Below are positions 34,359 to 46,038 of a stretch of 64,000 nucleotides of DNA, one piece after another; positions within the stretch are counted from its first letter, which is position 1, and each line of letters begins with the position of its first letter. The notes under the pieces are model-generated. The model was not told where the DNA came from. It saw only the letters and a list, made by a program, of their open reading frames with translations, and did no database searches. The position numbers were made by a program, and so were the translations under genes. The stretch comes from Owenia fusiformis (lineage: Eukaryota > Annelida > Polychaeta > Sabellida > Oweniidae). The stretch is from contig CAIIXF020000006.1 of NCBI GenBank assembly GCA_903813345.2, forward strand, positions 39,459,936-39,523,935, read 5' to 3'.

Positions 34359-34456
34359 GATTTTCATTACGGCGCCCGGCCGATTGAGTATTTTGTTCAG
34401 AATTGAATACAATTTTGAACAAAATACTCATCGGCCGGGCGCCGGTGCTGAAAATC
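34359..34456. other. GC-rich near-perfect hairpin
   Basis: The arms GGCGCCCGGCCGAT and ATCGGCCGGGCGCC pair exactly, followed by GAGTATTTTGTTC with GAACAAAATACTC. Outer GATTTTCA/TGAAAATC also pair after a small bulge. The loop is about 16 bases. The GC content of the arm base is unlike the surroundings. It could be a palindromic MITE or a structured RNA. Confidence 0.6.
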
Positions 34457-35312
34457 TGAGCAAATGTGACCACGGCATTATAAAAGCATACTCTTTAATA
34501 CACGAACAGATTCAAAATGAGACTTTATCTATCAGAGAAATAAAAATGGAAAATTTGTATTCTGAAAATATTAACTGATGCATTGGTTAGTATTAAATAT
34601 TAAGTTTTACAGTCGGAAACCTCAAGGGGCGAGAAATTTGATTAAACAAAACGCCGGATTAATATGTGGACAACTTGCAAATGAAATGTAAGTAACATGT
34701 CAGAACGAGTATGTACGCCCAATAAATACTTTTATAGTTTTAATGTGCATTCAAAGGACCCCGTTTTTTAAAATTGATAGAAATGAATAGTTTTATTACC
34801 GGAAAAAACTGAGAAATATCTACCCGATTTGCCAGAATAGTCATCATCATATCAGTGCGAAAAATTAGCTATATTTATTTTCTATGCGATATACACCTGA
34901 TATTGATAGCCTTCCACAATCATGGTCCGTTGACATCATCAAACTTGTGATTTGCCATAAGTGATTTTAAAACAATTTAAAGTCGGGGTTGACGTTTCTT
35001 GACTTTTCACACTGACATCCAAACAAAACATAATTTGAAAATAAAAGGCATAAAATGGCCATTAAAAGTACATTTTTGAACAAAAGTATCAACTTATATT
35101 ACACTGCACGCAAATACAAAGTGAAAAGAACGTCTTCCCGGAGATTGAAATACGGATCGGTAAGTCAACAAATCTAACTGTTAAATAAACAAGCTTAGCC
35201 TATGTCTGCGATTGTTTGTCTGAGTGGCCAGATGTTATCCGTTTCGGATAATAAATTTCTGAGAATACTACTGATATCTAGAATACATCTTCCGTGATAT
35301 TTTTCATAAAAC

Positions 35313-35394
35313 TACCCTTTGCATTCGTTTGACTTCACTTCTTAAAAGAGAGCTTCGTCTTAGTGTAGTTTAACTAGACTCTGCACGCAGGGTA
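35313..35394. repeat. TACCCT small repeat (copy 3)
   Basis: Begins TACCCTTTGCATTCGTTTGA and ends CTGCACGCAGGGTA. The interior matches 9766–9840 best, sharing CACTTCTTAAAAGAGAG. Confidence 0.6.
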
Positions 35395-35629
35395 TCGTAA
35401 AACAGGCATCTTAGCTGCAATTTTGAATAATAGCGTAATTCATAGCACAATATAAATTAACCCGCCTCTGTTTAATTCAAATATGCATTACCCTTAAGAA
35501 TCATATACTTAGACACCTTTTCATTCTTGATTCGAATTTTTATCTTGTCTTCATCTAAATTTGTGGATTAATAACAGTTTTTAGTATACAAATTGAACAT
35601 ACAAAATGTAGCGTATTGATTACACGTTA

Positions 35630-35875
35630 CAGTGGCGTAGCCAGCTTTCAGTCGGGGGGAGGGGGGCGGGGGGTGCGATCGTGGCATAAAAAAATGTTTT
35701 TGGAGATTTGTTTTGAATTTTACAAAAATTGGTGCAACTTCGTTCAAAATCGAGCTAGAAGCTTCAAATAAAAAGCATTTTAAGACTTTTTTCTTCTATC
35801 TAATGGTTCTATTTTCATTGGTTATGGAGGGGGGGGTGCGATCGCACACATCGCATCCCCATGGCTACGCCTATG
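35630..35875. mobile_element. CAGTGGCGTAGCC-type TIR element
   Basis: The ends CAGTGGCGTAGCCAG and ATGGCTACGCCTATG are inverted. The flanks CGTTA and CGCTA may be a decayed 5 bp duplication. The subterminal sequence is G/C-rich (GGGGGGTGCGATCG, present in both halves). Non-coding. Confidence 0.55.
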
Positions 35876-37406
35876 CGCTATATTAATATAACAAGGTTAT
35901 CATATCATGCCAATAGTTACACAAAATAATAATACACGATAATTAAAAAAATAAACCTCGGTATTCGGGCCTAAAATCCAAGGATACGTGTACCATTACT
36001 TAAGTGTAAGCTGCAATACCATATCGAATACCTGTACCATTACTCAATAATAACCACTAGTAAGACCATAATAACAAGCTTAATAACTAGCTTATCGCAA
36101 CTTATTCCATACGATTTTGTCTTGTGTAAGTATAAGGTAAATGTGTGAATTCTGCTTGTTGTTGCACTATTTTTATAATAAACAAGGTTCGATACGCAAC
36201 ACTGAATAGACTGCAGTCATAGCTTAGTTGTAAAGAAAACAAAAGAAGTTGGGACGTGGTCATGCTTGAATACGATTTTAAATATATCGCCGTTTACATT
36301 TGTTGAAATCGGCCTGTATTAATTTCAACAGGTGATCGGTGTACAAGGGCATATATTTGAGTTATTGGTTTAACGATAAGTATGACCTATGAGTGGGTAA
36401 CGTTTTACAAATGCATGAAACAAATACTCCAATGGCCTAATCTCAATTTTCCTGCATAAACTATTACATTGAAATGATGGTCATTTGCTCTCTAACTTCC
36501 GCACCGCATACGTAACTTCGTAACAATTCAATAAGCCAAGACAGGACCGCTATAATCGCTACATGCCAGTGACTACTAAGCAGCCATAAGGTTTGCATTT
36601 GAATGATCTAAAATTGATTTTGTTTACATAACCCTGCTGAGCCATACATTTACTTTGAGATCCAGAGCCTGATAGATGAAGAGGGATACTCTGATACAAT
36701 AGGACTACTGGTCCCCACCTGTTTGTAAAGACGTTGTGTCTTGATAACAAAATGGATGAACTTCCGTTGGATAAAATTTTAATTTTCATCATTTTCACCA
36801 AGAAGGAGGTCAATTAGTATTCAAATATTTCTCCCGTATGTTAATAGTAACATCCAGTTACTGAAACACCAATCAGTCACGTATCGTCATGTAAACCCTT
36901 GATGTTGCCTCGCGCACCCGTGACAATGGTTACCATAGTAACCATTACTTTGTCAATACTAAGTCGGGTTTCCGGAATTTGAGATAAAATAAGGTCAGAT
37001 ATGTGTTTCTTATGTTGTGAAAGTTTCATGAAGAAAAAAGCAAGATAACAAAAGTTTTAGCAATACTTATTGAACGCTCTGTACATCCAATTGCTCCAAT
37101 AATCGAGTGAGAAACCCCTCAATTCAGCAAGCAGGACGTTAACACAAGGCAAACAATCCAAGACGTTCATGAATTTCATCAGATAACGTCTTGGTTGCTG
37201 AGGTGAGTTAATTCTCACTCAACTATTGGAACTACTGGATATATTCATATACTGTATGTATTTTAAATACAATGTAAAAATAAAATACAATTGTATAAAT
37301 AAATTAATTATTAAAATACTATTTATTCTCTAGAGATATTTGTGTGATAAAACAATGAAACAATAATTATCTAAAGGTATTCTATCACAAAATACAGGAT
37401 ATTTAT

Positions 37407-38060
37407 TAGTGGTCGGACTCGCATGAAAATCTCCACTCGAGTGGGCCATGAAAAACCACGATTATATTCGCGATTTGACTTAAGTTGAGTTACTTCCGGT
37501 TTCAGTTTCCCAAGTAGCGGCAGAATTCATCAATTTGATAAAGTCTTTCAAGTGCCTCTATACTTTTTATTGTCTAAATCGTATCGCACATCCCTATAGA
37601 TCGTTAAAGTTCACCCCTAGTCCCCTATAGATAGTAAAACTTACCGGATAAATAGTGAAAACAAACTTCGTCAATCCAGAAAGTTCCAGGATGCACCGCG
37701 GTAGACAAATTTTAAAATTCCCGGCTGTTGGATATTCCCAGAATGCATCAAACCGGAAATGAAACTTTTGCATAAAAATAACGAAAGCAGAATAAAATCC
37801 AAGTATGTTTGTCCTCCGCACATGGCATTAAATAGAAAATAAGTTGTATTCTATACAGATTAAGCAGAACATTACAACTATAAGCATGGAAATTGTGAAT
37901 AGTAGAGACGAATCGCGAGTCAAGGTAAGGTGAAAACGAGTGAAAAATATTTTTTTGGTAAAAATTTCAAATCGTGAGTTCAAGTTTTCAACTCGATCAA
38001 TTGATTTTTAGGACAAATGCGAGTAAAACTCGAGTACGCGAGTCAGTCTTCCAACCACTA
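37407..38060. mobile_element. hAT-like non-autonomous element, 654 bp, 8 bp TSD
   Basis: The ends TAGTGGTCGGA and TCCAACCACTA (inverted, one difference) are flanked by the identical octamer ATATTTAT at 37399–37406 and 38061–38068. Subterminal ACTCGAG/CTCGAGT words recur. TAGTGGT ends and an eight-base target agree with hAT. The interior frame on the minus strand has no transposase motif. Confidence 0.75.
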
Positions 38061-38873
38061 ATATTTATTATTGGAAGTACCATTCCATTAATATCGTAAC
38101 CATTCATATTACAATGAATGGTCAGTTAAATACAGGAGGTTTTAATGATTATGAAAACAATGTCCCATTGAAGGCAATAGTGAAATATCATTAAGAATTC
38201 AATTTAGAGATCTTACAACTTTACAATGATTGGTTTTCAATAGTACAGTAGAATATGTTTGTTTTGTTTTGCCCATCTGAACAATTTTGATGATTCCACT
38301 GGCGTTTGAGATGAGCCACGACAGGTTTTGCTGTAAGTGATTAAGTTGAAGGGGATAACCCTGATAGATATATCTTTGATTAATGTAGTATATCTGATTA
38401 CTAGTAATAATCCTTCTTTAATTTGTTGTAAATGTTCTGCACATATATATTGTCACAACTGTCCACATCGTACTATATCTTCGTTTCTGGGTTGGGGTGA
38501 AATAAAACCTTAACAAATAACCAATCCACATGTATTTTAACCAAATTATGAATTTGGGATTTCACAACCCACTAAATCGTCGTTTATACGTCAGAAAATC
38601 ACACTTATGGACATATTAGAACAACACATTAGATGATGACGTAATCAAACGCTTCATAAGGTATACTTTATACTGGAATAAAAACATTCTATAAGTGCGT
38701 TGTGGAATCTCTCTGATATTTCAACCAACTTTCTTAAAAACAATTCAGTCATTTACTTCAACTGAATTCAATTTATTTAATTGCTTTAGCAAAATTCAAA
38801 TGAAGGTTGAAGTTAGTTCCAATGAAGGTTGGAATTCCAATGAAGGTTGCATTCTTTTATATTCAATTGATTT

Positions 38874-39979
38874 CTAATGAACATAATTATTAAGCCTGTT
38901 TGACCTTTTACAATTACTGAAACAATTTCGTTTTGCAGTTCTTAAATGTAGAAACAATTTAGGAAAATCTAAAAGTACTATGGAGCCTATGGTGCATATC
39001 ATACATATAAGCCAAAATGATCCTATACTGATAGAATGTTTAGCCTCTTCTGGGGAATAAATCTTTCTTTTTGCTCTTTTATAATGCTCCTTTGTTGAAG
39101 TATTGAACAGTATTGGGGGTTTTGTGTCTAAATTAGCAGCAGTTGTAGTTGGTTGTATCACTTGTATTGTAGAATCATTGGTGATAAGTTGTTGATCTGA
39201 TGAAGCAGTTGTAGAAGTACTGTCAGTATGTCTTGGTGATGCACTGTCAAAATTGAGAAATGTTGATGTTAATAATGTTGTTGATTCAATGGTTGACGAT
39301 GCAATGGTTGGTTCAATGGTTGATGATGTAATGGTTGAAGAATCAATCGTTGACGACGAAATGGTTGATTCAATGGTTGATGATCCAATGGTTGTTTCAA
39401 TAGTTAATGATTTAAAGGTTGATTCAATGGTTGGTGGTTCAATGGTTGATTCAATGGTTGGTGGTTCAATGGTTGATAGTTCCATAGTTGAAGACTCAGT
39501 GATTGAAGATTCATTTATATCTAGCGTTGATGATTCAATAGTTGATTTATCAATTGTTGATTGTTCTAGGGTTGAAGGTATATTTGATGATTTCTCAAAA
39601 GTTGAAGAACCAGTAATTGATTGCTCTAAAGTTGAACTTTCAATGGTTGATTGTGTTGATTGTCCTCGAGTTGAAGGTACACTTGTTGATTGTTCTATAG
39701 TTGTACTTGTAAATTCAACATTTGATTCAGTAGTTGATATATCATTTGTTGTACGTTCACTTGTGGCCTCAATGTTAGCCTCAGTTTTCTGATCAGCATT
39801 GATGCATTTCGGGGGTTGAATCCACGCTCCACCATCACACAACACAGTATCACTGCCAGACATGAGAAATCCAGCATCACATACAAAGGTCAAGGTCGAT
39901 CCAGTATCAGCTTCATCCCCAAATGAACCAGCTATTATCACACCATTGGCAATAGAGGGCACTGGGCCACATTGGTTCT
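38874..39979 (-). CDS. LamG–sushi membrane protein, exon 4 (sushi, Ser/Thr-rich stalk, TM)
   Basis: The exon follows an acceptor (TTATTTCAG) and completes a phase-1 codon. It encodes one sushi/CCP domain (CGPVPSIANG to PPKC, four cysteines and the conserved GxW). Next come about 190 residues of Ser/Thr-rich repeats based on S-S-T-I-E/EPTIES, likely O-glycosylated. A dibasic KRAKRK region, one membrane span (SFWLICMICTIGSIVLLDF) and a short basic tail ending at the stop complete it. Exons 1–4 sum to 1899 bases, an exact 633 codons. The predicted product is a type I surface protein of 632 residues, probably extracellular adhesion or recognition. The function is not known. TTTATT (reverse AATAAA) near 38771 may be the polyadenylation signal. 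Confidence 0.85.
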
Positions 39980-40504
39980 CTGAAATAAGAAAATATGTTT
40001 TCTTTATTACATACTGTTTTTTATATAAACGCATTGTCTACCTTGTCTTGATGACAGGTCGTGGGGAATGAATTAAATTGGCAATGAATTGAATACGATA
40101 TAAATTGTAAATATTGCATGTCTAGATATATCTACAATTATACTGTTGCAGACAGAAAACCTGACTGTGGCTTTGATCAACTTAAAATAGTTCAATTTAT
40201 TGATATTCAGCATTAATAACAATGAATTATTAATACCAGAGTATTGTATTAATTGCTATGATTTATGATTTTTTGATATCTGTCGTGAGAGTGATTGATC
40301 AGTGATTACAGAGAGGAATTAAATATACATAGATAAATTGTAATTAAAATGAATAACATTGCAGAGAAGAGTGGCTTGTCTATCTTAGGAATATTGTAAC
40401 TTATGTTTGGTTGCAAGTTATAGTTTATCTAAAAGTATAAGAAATGCTTTTCTGAGTAAGTTGTACTTAATGTTTGAAAATGATTTTATCAATTGTAACA
40501 TTAA

Positions 40505-41400
40505 TCATTGTATGAATTCATTCAGTATGTCTTTTGCCTGGATGATGTAATCTTTGATTATGATTTCATCAATTGTAATATTGCACGTACCTGTATATTG
40601 TATGAATTCATCCAGTTTGTCTTTTGCTTGAATGGGGTAATCTTTGAATATGATTTCATCAATTGCAATATTGCACATACCTGTATATTGTATGAATTCA
40701 TCCAGTATGTCTTTTGCCTGGATGATGTAATCTTTGATTATGATTTCATCAATTGTAATATTAAACATACCTGTATATTGTATGAATTCATCCAGTATGT
40801 CTTTTGCCTGAATGATGTAATCTTTGAATATGATTTCATCAATTGTAATATTGCACATACCTGTATATTGTATGAATTCATCCAGTTTGTCTTTTGCTTG
40901 AATGGGGTAATCTTTGAATATGATTTCATCAATTGCAATATTGCACATACCTGTATATTGTATGAATTCATCCAGTATGTCTTTTGCCTGGATGATGTAA
41001 TCTTTGATTATGATTTCATCAATTGTAATATTAAACATACCTGTATATTGTATGACTTCATCCAGTATGTCTTTTGCCTGAATGATGTAATCTTTGAATA
41101 TGATTTCATCAATTGTAATATTGCACATACCTGTATATTGTATGAATTCATCCAGTATGTCTTTTGCCTGAATGATGTAATCTTTGAATATGATTTCATC
41201 AATTGTAATATTGCACATACCTGTATATTGTATGAATTCATCCAGTTTGTCTTTTGCTTGAATGGGGTAATCTTTGAATATGATTTCATCAATTGCAATA
41301 TTGCACATACCTGTATATTGTATGAATTCATCCAGTATGTCTTTTGCTTGAATGATGTAATCTTTGAATATGATTTCATCAATTGTTACATTGGCAAACA
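40505..41400 (-). repeat. Ten in-frame 90 bp repeats, nine with a splice donor
   Basis: Each unit encodes 30 residues around IDEIIFKDYIIQAKDILDEF, the terminal LamG segment. Each of the first nine also contains ACAG/GTATGT (one has GTACGT). Potential donors therefore fall at 41310, 41220, 41130, 41040, 40950, 40860, 40770, 40680 and 40590. All are in the same phase. Variants (PIQAKDKL; EIIIK; MFN) recur every third unit, showing a 270 bp higher-order repeat. The tenth unit ends in TGA. The duplication spans the exon–intron border of exon 3. The plus-strand frame over it is a by-product. Confidence 0.85.
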
Positions 41401-41528
41401 TGGATTTTGCAATGTCATTATTCCATCTGTTGGAGCGTCCAAGTACAAACTCTGGATAACTGAAATGCACAATTGATTGAACTATTTCAATATATCTGTC
41501 TGGCAGGGGCACTGCGATTGGAGTGTAT
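41311..41528 (-). CDS. LamG–sushi protein, exon 3, shortest form (end of LamG)
   Basis: The exon follows CCTCCATATAG and finishes a phase-2 codon from exon 2. It encodes the last strands of the LamG fold: a FVLGRSN turn, then TIDEIIFKDYIIQAKDIL, which matches the usual DE-x-x-IY-x-R-x-L-x-x-x-DI ending. The first available donor, ACAG then GTATGT, is at 41310. It leaves phase 1, as exon 4 needs. The reading frame does not stop there. It runs through nine more 90 bp copies of this exon end to a TGA at 40507–40505, so longer forms are possible. Confidence 0.8.
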
Positions 41529-41719
41529 CTATATGGAGGAAGTTTGATATTACCAATATTGAAAAATTCAATTTAATCTTTACTTTGACTAATTGTGACA
41601 AGTTCGACAAAACGCTTGCAATTTAGCTAATTTTGCAAAAGTGTAGTTCATGATATGTTTGACTAGACTGCTGATTTTTCAAGTAAAAAAAATGAAGACC
41701 TCATTAAAAAATTGCTTAC

Positions 41720-42245
41720 TCATCAGGTCTTGATCTAGCCCTCTTGTATGTACTAGCAACCCTTAGTTGACCATTTATGTAAACTAACGGACGATTGTCC
41801 TCAAGTGGGATGGTCGTTGTAACAACCACGTGGTACCAAAGTCCATAGGGAAAGTTGGAAATAGTCAGTTTCCAGAAATATGTCTTTGAAGCTACAGTTA
41901 CGACTAATCGATTATTTGATGCCGTGTTGATCTGTATTTCCATCGCAATGCCATAACTATACACTGTCTCTGCTCCATTGGTAAGCACAATTCCCTTGTC
42001 TTCTTCTTGTTCTGCATCAGGTTTGAATAACACACTTATGCTGTAGCCATTTGAACAGAGTTCAATGTTACCAAAACATTTATCTCTTTGATTTCCATAA
42101 TTTATCCCTTGTTTTGGAGTAAGGTTTATGGCATTACCTACAATGCCCTCTGTGATTGTTGGGTTTCCTTCAAGTGTACCATTTATGTCACCGATTAGAA
42201 CAGAGCCATCTATTGTATCCATTGGAAAATTAAGCTGCTCTGCAA
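41720..42245 (-). CDS. LamG–sushi protein, exon 2 (LamG/concanavalin-like domain)
   Basis: The acceptor is ATGTTTTCAG (phase 1 in) and the donor is GTAAGC (phase 2 out). It encodes the body of a LamG_3-type jelly-roll: a GNAINLTPKQGINYG strand, a CFGNIELC disulphide pair followed by GYSISVLFKP, the central YSYGIAMEIQ strand, and the LWYHVVVT and VYINGQL strands. LamG domains bind glycans, steroids or protein ligands on the cell surface. The domain is completed in exon 3. Confidence 0.85.
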
Positions 42246-44458
42246 CTGAAAACATTTTATAGTTAGATTTTTCAGCTTATAATAATTACTGAATTACTAT
42301 TTGTTTATAGTTTTTCAAAGCATGTTACTTTGAATTAAGTTCCCCAGAAACTGTGTTACGGAAAATATTTCCCCGACTATAAAATAATCCAGATAGTATA
42401 AATTCACACTCTTTTAAAGTATATTTTATTTTAAATCAATTTTCCCTTTATTTTCTGGAACTCAGTTTTGTGTATAAGATAAAACATTTCTAGATTACTT
42501 AAGTACATGATGACCTAAAGCCCCCATATACGGTTAAATCACTTTATCATAGTTTTCCCCAATGTTATCGTAATGTGATATGCGAAACATTCTTTTTTAA
42601 TTCAAAGTGTTTTTGAAAGACTTTTTCTAAATCAGAATATATTCTTACTTTTAACCTTGTTGGATAGTCAACATTTGGTTCTTTTTTTAAGTTTACTTCA
42701 TTGAGGAAAGATTGACATTGAACAGTTGAACAATCTTTTTCCATTTTTTCAAAAGGTTTTTGTCACCTGAGTGATGTAACGATGAGGTCACTTAGGTTGC
42801 AAACTATTTTTGACATGGTAAAACATTGAAGTGGCACATTAGATATATGACATTTTATTATTGAAAGTGTTTCCTTTGTTCAATCTTTGCATCGGTTAAA
42901 AAGATAATGTTTTTGCACTGTACAGTGGAATATTTGATGATTAAAAATTTCAACCTTTATTTGAAAAATGGCGGGAAATTTAAAATATTTGAGAAATGAA
43001 AGCTGGCAATTTCTTTTCAAATTTTTGTTTTCTTCAAAGCCATGAAAAATAGTAAATGAATGGTAAAAACTTTATATGGGGACTTTAATATAAATTCATA
43101 GTTTCTTTTAAACCATACCTTCACTAAAATTGAATTCCCCATACGGAACTCAGTTCCATTGAGAAACCTATGTGCGACTACTTACAATTACTAGAATAAC
43201 ATTCTTTACGACCAGCAACCTTCCTTAATAAGACATATAAGCAGGGTGACACTTTATTATTATGGGATATATCCAGTCATTAATCTTAATTATATCACAT
43301 GTGTCAATTATATGTCAATATCCCCATGACTAGCACTAATGCATTAGGTATGTAATCTGTCAGAATCATAACTGAAATTACAAGTAATTAGTTCTACAAT
43401 GAGTGTTTTTTATTTTGTAATATATAATTTCATTCTCGTTTTCCCATTCTATATTAAATTTATTACCATCGGTTGCTTAAGGACATGGACAAGACAAGGG
43501 GTCAAGAGAAGGAGTGTGTTGAAAATGTGTTTTTAGTGATACTGTTTAACATATTTTATTTGTTTACAATCAAGGTAGTGTTTTTCCTAACCAGAGAGTT
43601 TTTGCATCAACACAGAAGTCAAATAAACAATGAGTCATAATTGGACCCGATTTTTATCTTTTAAGAGGTTGAAATTACTCCAATCCAAAAAAGGAAAAGC
43701 AATTGAGCGTAAAAGCCAAACATTGTCATTGTTTAGTTATAAGAAGCATTAGGCGTATTACTACACCAAAATGAGCCATTTTTCATGATATTCCTTGATT
43801 GAACTTTTTCATCCAGGAAACAAAAGTCTTGAAATCAGATTATAAACAATTGAATAATATTTCTTGATTAGATTCTAGCTATGAATAAAGACATTTACCA
43901 AGGTTAGTGAGACCTAGACGTAATCTTTATTGTTGTCTGAGAGAGTAAAATATTGAAAAATATGATTACAAGTAATTTGAAGAAATGGCAGGTAATTTTA
44001 TAAATGTACGTTGAAATACAATTTTAACGCTATAGTTGATAATTAATAGCTGCATGGAAATGAATTAAAAATCAGGAAATTCATTATTTCTTCATTTTGA
44101 AAACAGTAATCAATTGATTGAAATGTTGAAAAGGTTACTGCATATATCCAAATACATGTAAAACCCATATTCAATCCCTCCCAGTAAATAACCTCTACAT
44201 TCATGTCCTTGCCTTTCAAATCTATTTATGCAATCATTTCAATATGAGTGACAAGCCTTTTAATTTATAATTCTCAGATATATGCTAGTTTTGATAGACA
44301 GATTGAGTAAGATCAGAGTAAAATTCAATACAAATAGATGAAGTGAAGATGAAGCTCTCTTTTGACACGAATACATGTATTTCTTTATTATGACCATATT
44401 TTATCATGGTCATCATATAATACAATGTACACAATAATGTTAATTGAGTACATACATT

Positions 44459-45031
44459 TCAACATGTGAACACAAATGGTTGGAAGAATATTTCAAGAAG
44501 ATTGAAATTATTAAAAAGTATTGAAGTGCGGGCATTGGTATGTGAGATAATCTCTGATCATTAATCAACTATTGATCCCTTCAATGACGTCTTTGCCTCC
44601 TCTCCACACTCAAATGAACATGTGAACACAATATTTCCAGAAGATTGAAATTATTAAAAAGTATTGAAGTGCGGGCATTGGTACATGAGATAATCTCTGA
44701 TCTTTAATCAACTATTGATCCCTTCAATGACGTCTTTGCCTCCTCTCCACACTCAAATGAACATGTGAACACAATATTTCCAGAAGATTGAAATTATTAA
44801 AAAGTATTGAAGTGCGGGCATTGGTACATGAGATAATCTCTGATCATTAATCAACTATTGATCCCTTCAATGACGTCACAATACAAACATGTGAACACAA
44901 ATGGTTGGGTTAATAATTCAAGAAGATTGAAATTATTAAAACGTATTGAAGTGCGGGCATTGGTATATGAGATAATCTCTGATCATTAATCAACTATTGA
45001 TCCCTTCAATGACGTCTTTGCCTCCTCTCCA
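44459..45031. repeat. Tandem repeat, 130–155 bp unit, four copies
   Basis: Copies start with AACATGTGAACACAA at about 44462, 44618, 44759 and 44888. They share GAAGTGCGGGCATTGGTA and CAACTATTGATCCCTTCAAT. Copies 2 and 3 share an internal deletion near the start. The last is flanked by a deletion of the CCTCTCC segment. Non-coding. Confidence 0.85.
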
Positions 45032-45307
45032 TACTCCAAAGCTTGTTAGATTTGTTTTGTTCTCGGAATAATTAGATATTTAGTTTTATTCAAAAGTTTA
45101 CATTAAGCCTGATATCCAATTATCCGCTATGAGATAAATTTTCATTCAATCAGTTGAGCAATTGTCTGATATTATAAGGATACATGGATTGAACTTAAAA
45201 GACAATTCAATTATTGTAGAACCTTTTATCATATTATTGTTTATATTGATCAGTAGATTTAGTAATACTCCATAAGTGCAAAACAATTTTAAATTTAAAA
45301 TATACAA

Positions 45308-45595
45308 TCATATATGTTAAATGGTTTTTGTATCACCACCAAGAAGTGGATTGTTATGGTCTCCAATATTGTGACTAATATCTGTGGTTTAAATCTGTAA
45401 CAAAGTGTTACACTTTTTGAAACCATTTGCAATACCTATACGGTGGAATATATATCATATATGTTAAATGGTGTTTATATCACCACCAAGAAGTGGATTG
45501 TTATGGCCTCCAATTTTGTGACTAATATCTGTGGTTTAGATCTGTAACAAAGTGTTTTGAAACCATTTGCAATACCTTATACGGTGGAGACATTG
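45308..45595. repeat. Tandem duplication, about 150 bp, two copies
   Basis: Both copies contain ATATATGTTAAATGG, CACCACCAAGAAGTGGATTG and TTTGCAATACC. The second has lost the ACACTTT segment. Confidence 0.8.
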
Positions 45596-46038
45596 TCTGT
45601 TTTGTTAAAACCAAGCACAATAATGAAACATTTCAATTATTGAGCATCTCTTTTTCACACTTGTGAGAATTGTAAATCAACTTGAAGAAAATATGATGAT
45701 TATAATCTGATTTAATCAAACTATAGATAAATACCAAGACCGTATGTATATGACTCATGATTGGCAGCATTTCCCTCTCATGCATCAATGCATTGTCAGT
45801 TATTTTATTGTTATATAAAGTTTAAAATGTATCAGAAATAACTGAAGAGTACACAGCCGCAAAATTGTATAAATGTTCCCAACAATTATAATGTTATCAA
45901 AAATCACAGACCTAAAAAATCAGATATGTGCAAAAATACAGATTTTCTAGCATTCTTTTTTCGATTGACATAAAATGTTGAAGTGTGGTGATGATTCTGG
46001 TTATAAATGAAACGGGAGATTTAATATTTTATGTTTAT

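Larger units (their letters stand above)
32466..37406. other. Gene-free interval with small repeats
   Basis: No gene was recognized. Contents listed separately: a direct repeat, a GC-rich hairpin, two copies of the TACCCT repeat and a CAGTGGCGTAGCC element. The 36746 ATG gives only a 21-codon frame with weak F-box-like spacing and was not accepted. Confidence 0.4.

Noticed and set aside
36746..36811. Short plus-strand frame MDELPLDKILIFIIF with F-box-like spacing
   Set aside because: Only 21 codons, ending in TAG with no donor before it. The similarity is too short to support an F-box fragment.
36920..36955. Palindrome AATGGTTACCATAGTAACCATT
   Set aside because: Short and isolated. Such palindromes occur by chance and no paired site was found.
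39253..39792. 179-codon plus-strand frame with VDDSMV repeats
   Set aside because: It is the antisense of the Ser/Thr-rich stalk exon.
40508..41476. 322-codon plus-strand frame over the 90 bp array
   Set aside because: It is the complement of the in-frame minus-strand array. Splice phases and LamG similarity support only the minus strand.
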